A DNA stretch of 8,492 nucleotides from Candidatus Helarchaeota archaeon (GTDB lineage: Archaea; Asgardarchaeota; Lokiarchaeia; Helarchaeales; HEL-GB-A): assembly GCA_013375405.1 (NCBI GenBank), contig JABXJU010000191.1:1-8492 (forward strand), given 5' to 3'. The notes under the pieces are model-generated. The model was not told where the DNA came from, made no database searches, and saw nothing but the letters and a program-made list of their open reading frames with translations. Positions 6,999 to 8,492 of the stretch are shown here, in pieces. Position 1 is the stretch's first letter. Each line of letters starts with the position of its first letter. The translations under genes were made by a program, and so were the position numbers.

Positions 6999-8141
6999 TC
7001 AAACCTTTTTCTTCTTCTCTAATTTCTCTTTCACTTCACAATAAACTGGTTGCCCAATAAATATAGCATTCAAACAAGAGTTACAACTTATACAACGTGC
7101 TGGTGAGTGATCTCCTTTATACCACCGGTTAGGAAGATCAGGCTCATGAATCAAGGGTCTGCACATTGAAATGAAATCACAAAGATTTTCTTGGAGCATC
7201 TTCTCAGCCGATAACGGATTTCTAATCCCCCCTACTTGTATAAGAGCGCAATTTTTCATTATAGGGTGTAACTCTTTTGCAGCGGGTAAGAGATAGTTCT
7301 CATCTTCTGGTGTTTTAACCTTTTTACTAGGTAATGTATTACTGGTTTCCATCCGTAATTCAGATGAACCTCCACTCGGTTCGATCGCATCATATCCAGT
7401 ATTTACAAGTATTTCAGCAATCTTTTTCGCTTCCTCTAGGATTAATCCCTCAGGTAGTCCATCAACGACTTGCATTTTAACAATAATTGGAAAATTTTTC
7501 CCAACTTCATCTCTCAATTGGTTATAAATATCAACGAACATCCTAGTTCGATTTCCAAGAGATCCACCATATTCATCAGTCCGTCTATTCGTATAAGGTG
7601 AAAGAAAGCTGCTTAGTAAATAACCATGACAAGCGTGCAGTTGCACAAGATCATACTCACTTTCGTACGCTCTTCGACCCGCCGCCACAAACTTCTTGGT
7701 GAGAATCCTAATTTCTTCCACGGTCAGTTCTTTGGGAACCTGTTTGGTAGGTTTATATAAGATTGGCGAGGGTGCAACGGATTTATATTTTGGATGAGAT
7801 CCTGCCCGCCCGTTATGCGCAAGTTGCGCCCCAATTTTCACACTAGGATATTCATGAACTGCTTCAACTAATTTTTTCTGGCCCGATATGATTGAATCAT
7901 CGTTAAAACAAGCGCATCTTGATCCGACGGTATACCTCGAATCCACTGCAGCAGCACCCGTGATTATTAATCCAGTCCCACCTTGGGCTAAATCAGCGTA
8001 TAATTTTATTAGTTGGTCAGTTACATACCCTTCCCTCGACGCCATTCCTTCAAAAGTACCCGATCTCACAATTCGATTTTTAATTTGAATATTTCCTATT
8101 CTTCTTGGACTAAAAAGTTTCTTTAATTCGACTTTAACCAC
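6999..8141 (-). CDS. Old yellow enzyme-like NADH:flavin oxidoreductase (ene-reductase) with 4Fe-4S site
   Basis: This FMN-binding TIM-barrel ene-reductase is of the 2,4-dienoyl-CoA reductase / trimethylamine dehydrogenase branch. The order of motifs is classical: LFSPRRIGNIQIKNRIV (9-25), Q106-LAHNGRAG, H169-A-C-H172-GY174 with the following SPYTNRRTDEYGGSLGNRTR (181-200), and VGGI (303-306) for phosphate binding. A cysteine set at the end (C350-xx-C353-xx-C356, C368) matches the 4Fe-4S site of that branch. It stops at 380 residues, so the C-terminal FAD/NAD(P)H domain of the roughly 670-residue family members is absent and electrons must come from a partner protein. The start is GTG; a TAG codon lies directly before it in frame, so no longer start exists, and the next ATG (M33) would remove part of the barrel. 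No spaced Shine-Dalgarno is visible. It is the first gene of the two-gene operon. Substrate unknown. Confidence 0.85.
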   Translation of the reverse strand: MVKVELKKLFSPRRIGNIQIKNRIVRSGTFEGMASREGYVTDQLIKLYADLAQGGTGLIITGAAAVDSRYTVGSRCACFNDDSIISGQKKLVEAVHEYPSVKIGAQLAHNGRAGSHPKYKSVAPSPILYKPTKQVPKELTVEEIRILTKKFVAAGRRAYESEYDLVQLHACHGYLLSSFLSPYTNRRTDEYGGSLGNRTRMFVDIYNQLRDEVGKNFPIIVKMQVVDGLPEGLILEEAKKIAEILVNTGYDAIEPSGGSSELRMETSNTLPSKKVKTPEDENYLLPAAKELHPIMKNCALIQVGGIRNPLSAEKMLQENLCDFISMCRPLIHEPDLPNRWYKGDHSPARCISCNSCLNAIFIGQPVYCEVKEKLEKKKKV

Positions 8142-8206
8142 CTAAATTTTTTTAAAAAATAATCAATCATACCATTTGATTACAAACTTTTTACATTTAT
8201 TTTTTT
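8142..8206 (-). promoter_or_regulatory. Probable promoter region of the ene-reductase/UroD-like operon
   Basis: This A/T-rich segment lies directly upstream of the GTG start and contains several TATA-like stretches when read on the minus strand, for example around 8151-8165 and 8186-8203. Neither is clear enough to fix a transcription start. Placing the promoter here rests on position and composition only. Confidence 0.3.
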
Positions 8207-8232
8207 TCAAAAAGGAGAGATTTGGGGATATT

Positions 8233-8301
8233 CGAACATGACTTCCTGCTCGTGGGGAGCACTTAGACTTGGCCAGAATGGAATTGTCATGACTTGGTTC
8301 G
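8233..8301. ncRNA. Candidate structured RNA / long imperfect hairpin (strand undecided)
   Basis: This locally GC-richer block in an A/T-rich gap can fold so that every base of 8233-8251 is paired. The pairs are CGAA (8233-8236) with TTCG (8298-8301), CATGAC (8237-8242) with GTCATG (8286-8291), TTCC (8243-8246) with GGAA (8280-8283), and TGCTC (8247-8251) with GAGCA (8257-8261) around a GTGGG loop. Unpaired bases lie only on the 3' arm: TT, ACTTGG and an 18-nt bulge. On the plus strand a T6 run at 8358-8363 could end a transcript. On the minus strand it would lie either 3' of the anchor gene or in the leader of the ene-reductase operon. No known RNA family was recognised. Confidence 0.3.
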
Positions 8302-8377
8302 TCTTCAGGTCGCCCTCTTCACCTACGCTGGAACGGTAATTGATTATATCGTGGCGCTTTTTTAGAAATTGAGGAGT

Positions 8378-8383
8378 AAAAAA
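8378..8383 (-). terminator. T6 run immediately after the anchor gene stop
   Basis: Read on the minus strand, six consecutive T residues follow the TAA stop of the partial gene directly. This fits an archaeal oligo-T termination site. The run is short and unsupported by other elements. Confidence 0.3.
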
Positions 8384-8492
8384 TTATGTTATACCTTCTC
8401 TTCGCTTGTAATTGATAATTAGAGCCATACAGATTCCAACTAATGGAAAGAGTATTATTAAGAAGAAAATCCACCCTGGCACCCCTTCTGGA
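8384..8492 (-). CDS. C-terminal membrane anchor of a probable surface protein (partial, runs off the right edge)
   Basis: On the minus strand, 35 codons (8491 down to 8387) and a TAA stop (8384-8386) are visible. They encode a proline/glycine lead-in (PEGVPG), one hydrophobic helix of about 21 residues beginning WIFFLIILF, and a short basic tail (NYKRREGIT). This is the layout of an extracellular protein fixed to the membrane by its C-terminus, common among archaeal surface proteins. The rest of the protein lies beyond the window, so its function cannot be told. It is oriented like the downstream two-gene operon but lies 242 bp away from it with an oligo-T run between, so it is probably a separate transcript. 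Confidence 0.6.
   Translation of the reverse strand, partial: PEGVPGWIFFLIILFPLVGICMALIINYKRREGIT

Larger units (their letters stand above)
8207..8383 (-). other. Open frame continuing past the stop of the anchor gene (not convincingly coding)
   Basis: On the minus strand the reading frame of the partial anchor gene stays open for 58 codons after its TAA (8384-8386) and ends at TGA 8207-8209. The only ATGs lie far inside, leaving at most a 27-residue peptide (MTIPFWPSLSAP...). Codons in the middle are G/C-rich at third positions, unlike the neighbouring genes. It could be a cytosolic tail separated by a nonsense change, or simply an open frame by chance in GC-richer DNA. I favour chance or a non-coding element. 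Confidence 0.2.

Noticed and set aside
8211..8265. Plus-strand TTG start just after AAGGAGAG, giving a 14-residue peptide ending at TAG
   Set aside because: The spacing is attractive but the product is tiny and featureless; there is no way to support it from sequence alone.
8238..8339. Plus-strand 33-codon open frame starting MTSCSWGAL
   Set aside because: It is short, has no ribosome binding site at proper spacing, shows no recognisable features and lies over the foldable block; AAGGAGAG upstream is too far away.
8207..8383. FMN or other known riboswitch upstream of the flavin-dependent ene-reductase
   Set aside because: The conserved core motifs of FMN, TPP or cobalamin riboswitches are not visible on the minus strand.
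1..8492. CRISPR arrays, insertion sequences, tRNA genes, or phage or defence genes
   Set aside because: No regularly spaced repeats, transposase motifs, terminal inverted repeats or tRNA-like folds were found by reading both strands.

Overview
The window is AT-rich, compact and gene-dense, and most likely archaeal. This rests on a geranylgeranyl-reductase-type flavoprotein, several anaerobic Fe-S and flavin enzymes, extremely A/T-rich intergenic DNA with A-tract plus TATA-like promoter motifs and oligo-T gene ends, and surface proteins held by a C-terminal transmembrane helix with a short basic tail. The mix of heparinase-like ectoprotein, UroD-like protein, old-yellow-enzyme-like reductase and cysteine-rich ferredoxin would suit an anaerobic Asgard (Lokiarchaeia-like) or related sediment archaeon. 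That placement is inference; there is no rRNA or universal marker here.

Layout: (1) 1-3432, plus strand: the last 53 codons of an unidentified protein with a basic C-terminus, then 40 bp later a 1075-residue membrane protein with a heparinase II/III-type polysaccharide lyase ectodomain fused to a C-terminal bundle of about six transmembrane helices. (2) 3544-4392, minus strand: a 282-residue ferredoxin-like protein with 20 cysteines. (3) 4393-4613: a very AT-rich divergent promoter region. (4) 4614-5756, plus strand: a geranylgeranyl-reductase-family FAD oxidoreductase. (5) 5762-8141, minus strand: a two-gene operon, transcribed old-yellow-enzyme-like reductase (380 aa, with a 4Fe-4S site) then UroD-like protein (405 aa), meeting the flavoprotein tail-to-tail with 5 bp between stop codons. 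(6) 8142-8383: a non-coding gap with a locally GC-richer block that can fold into a long, nearly continuous stem. (7) 8384-8491, minus strand: the C-terminal membrane anchor of a protein that continues beyond the window.

There are two themes. The left third concerns the cell surface: an exported, densely sequon-bearing carbohydrate-active membrane protein. The middle and right hold four redox or C1-type enzymes (low-potential ferredoxin, FAD prenyl-reductase-like enzyme, ene-reductase with Fe-S cluster, methyltransferase-fold protein). Both flavin enzymes belong to families that take electrons from external donors, and the ferredoxin-like protein is an obvious candidate donor. No CRISPR array, insertion sequence, tRNA or rRNA was seen.

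The points most worth a second look are the lyase with an apparently cut-short beta-sandwich fused to a membrane bundle, the divergent ferredoxin/flavoprotein pair, and the foldable block at 8233-8301.
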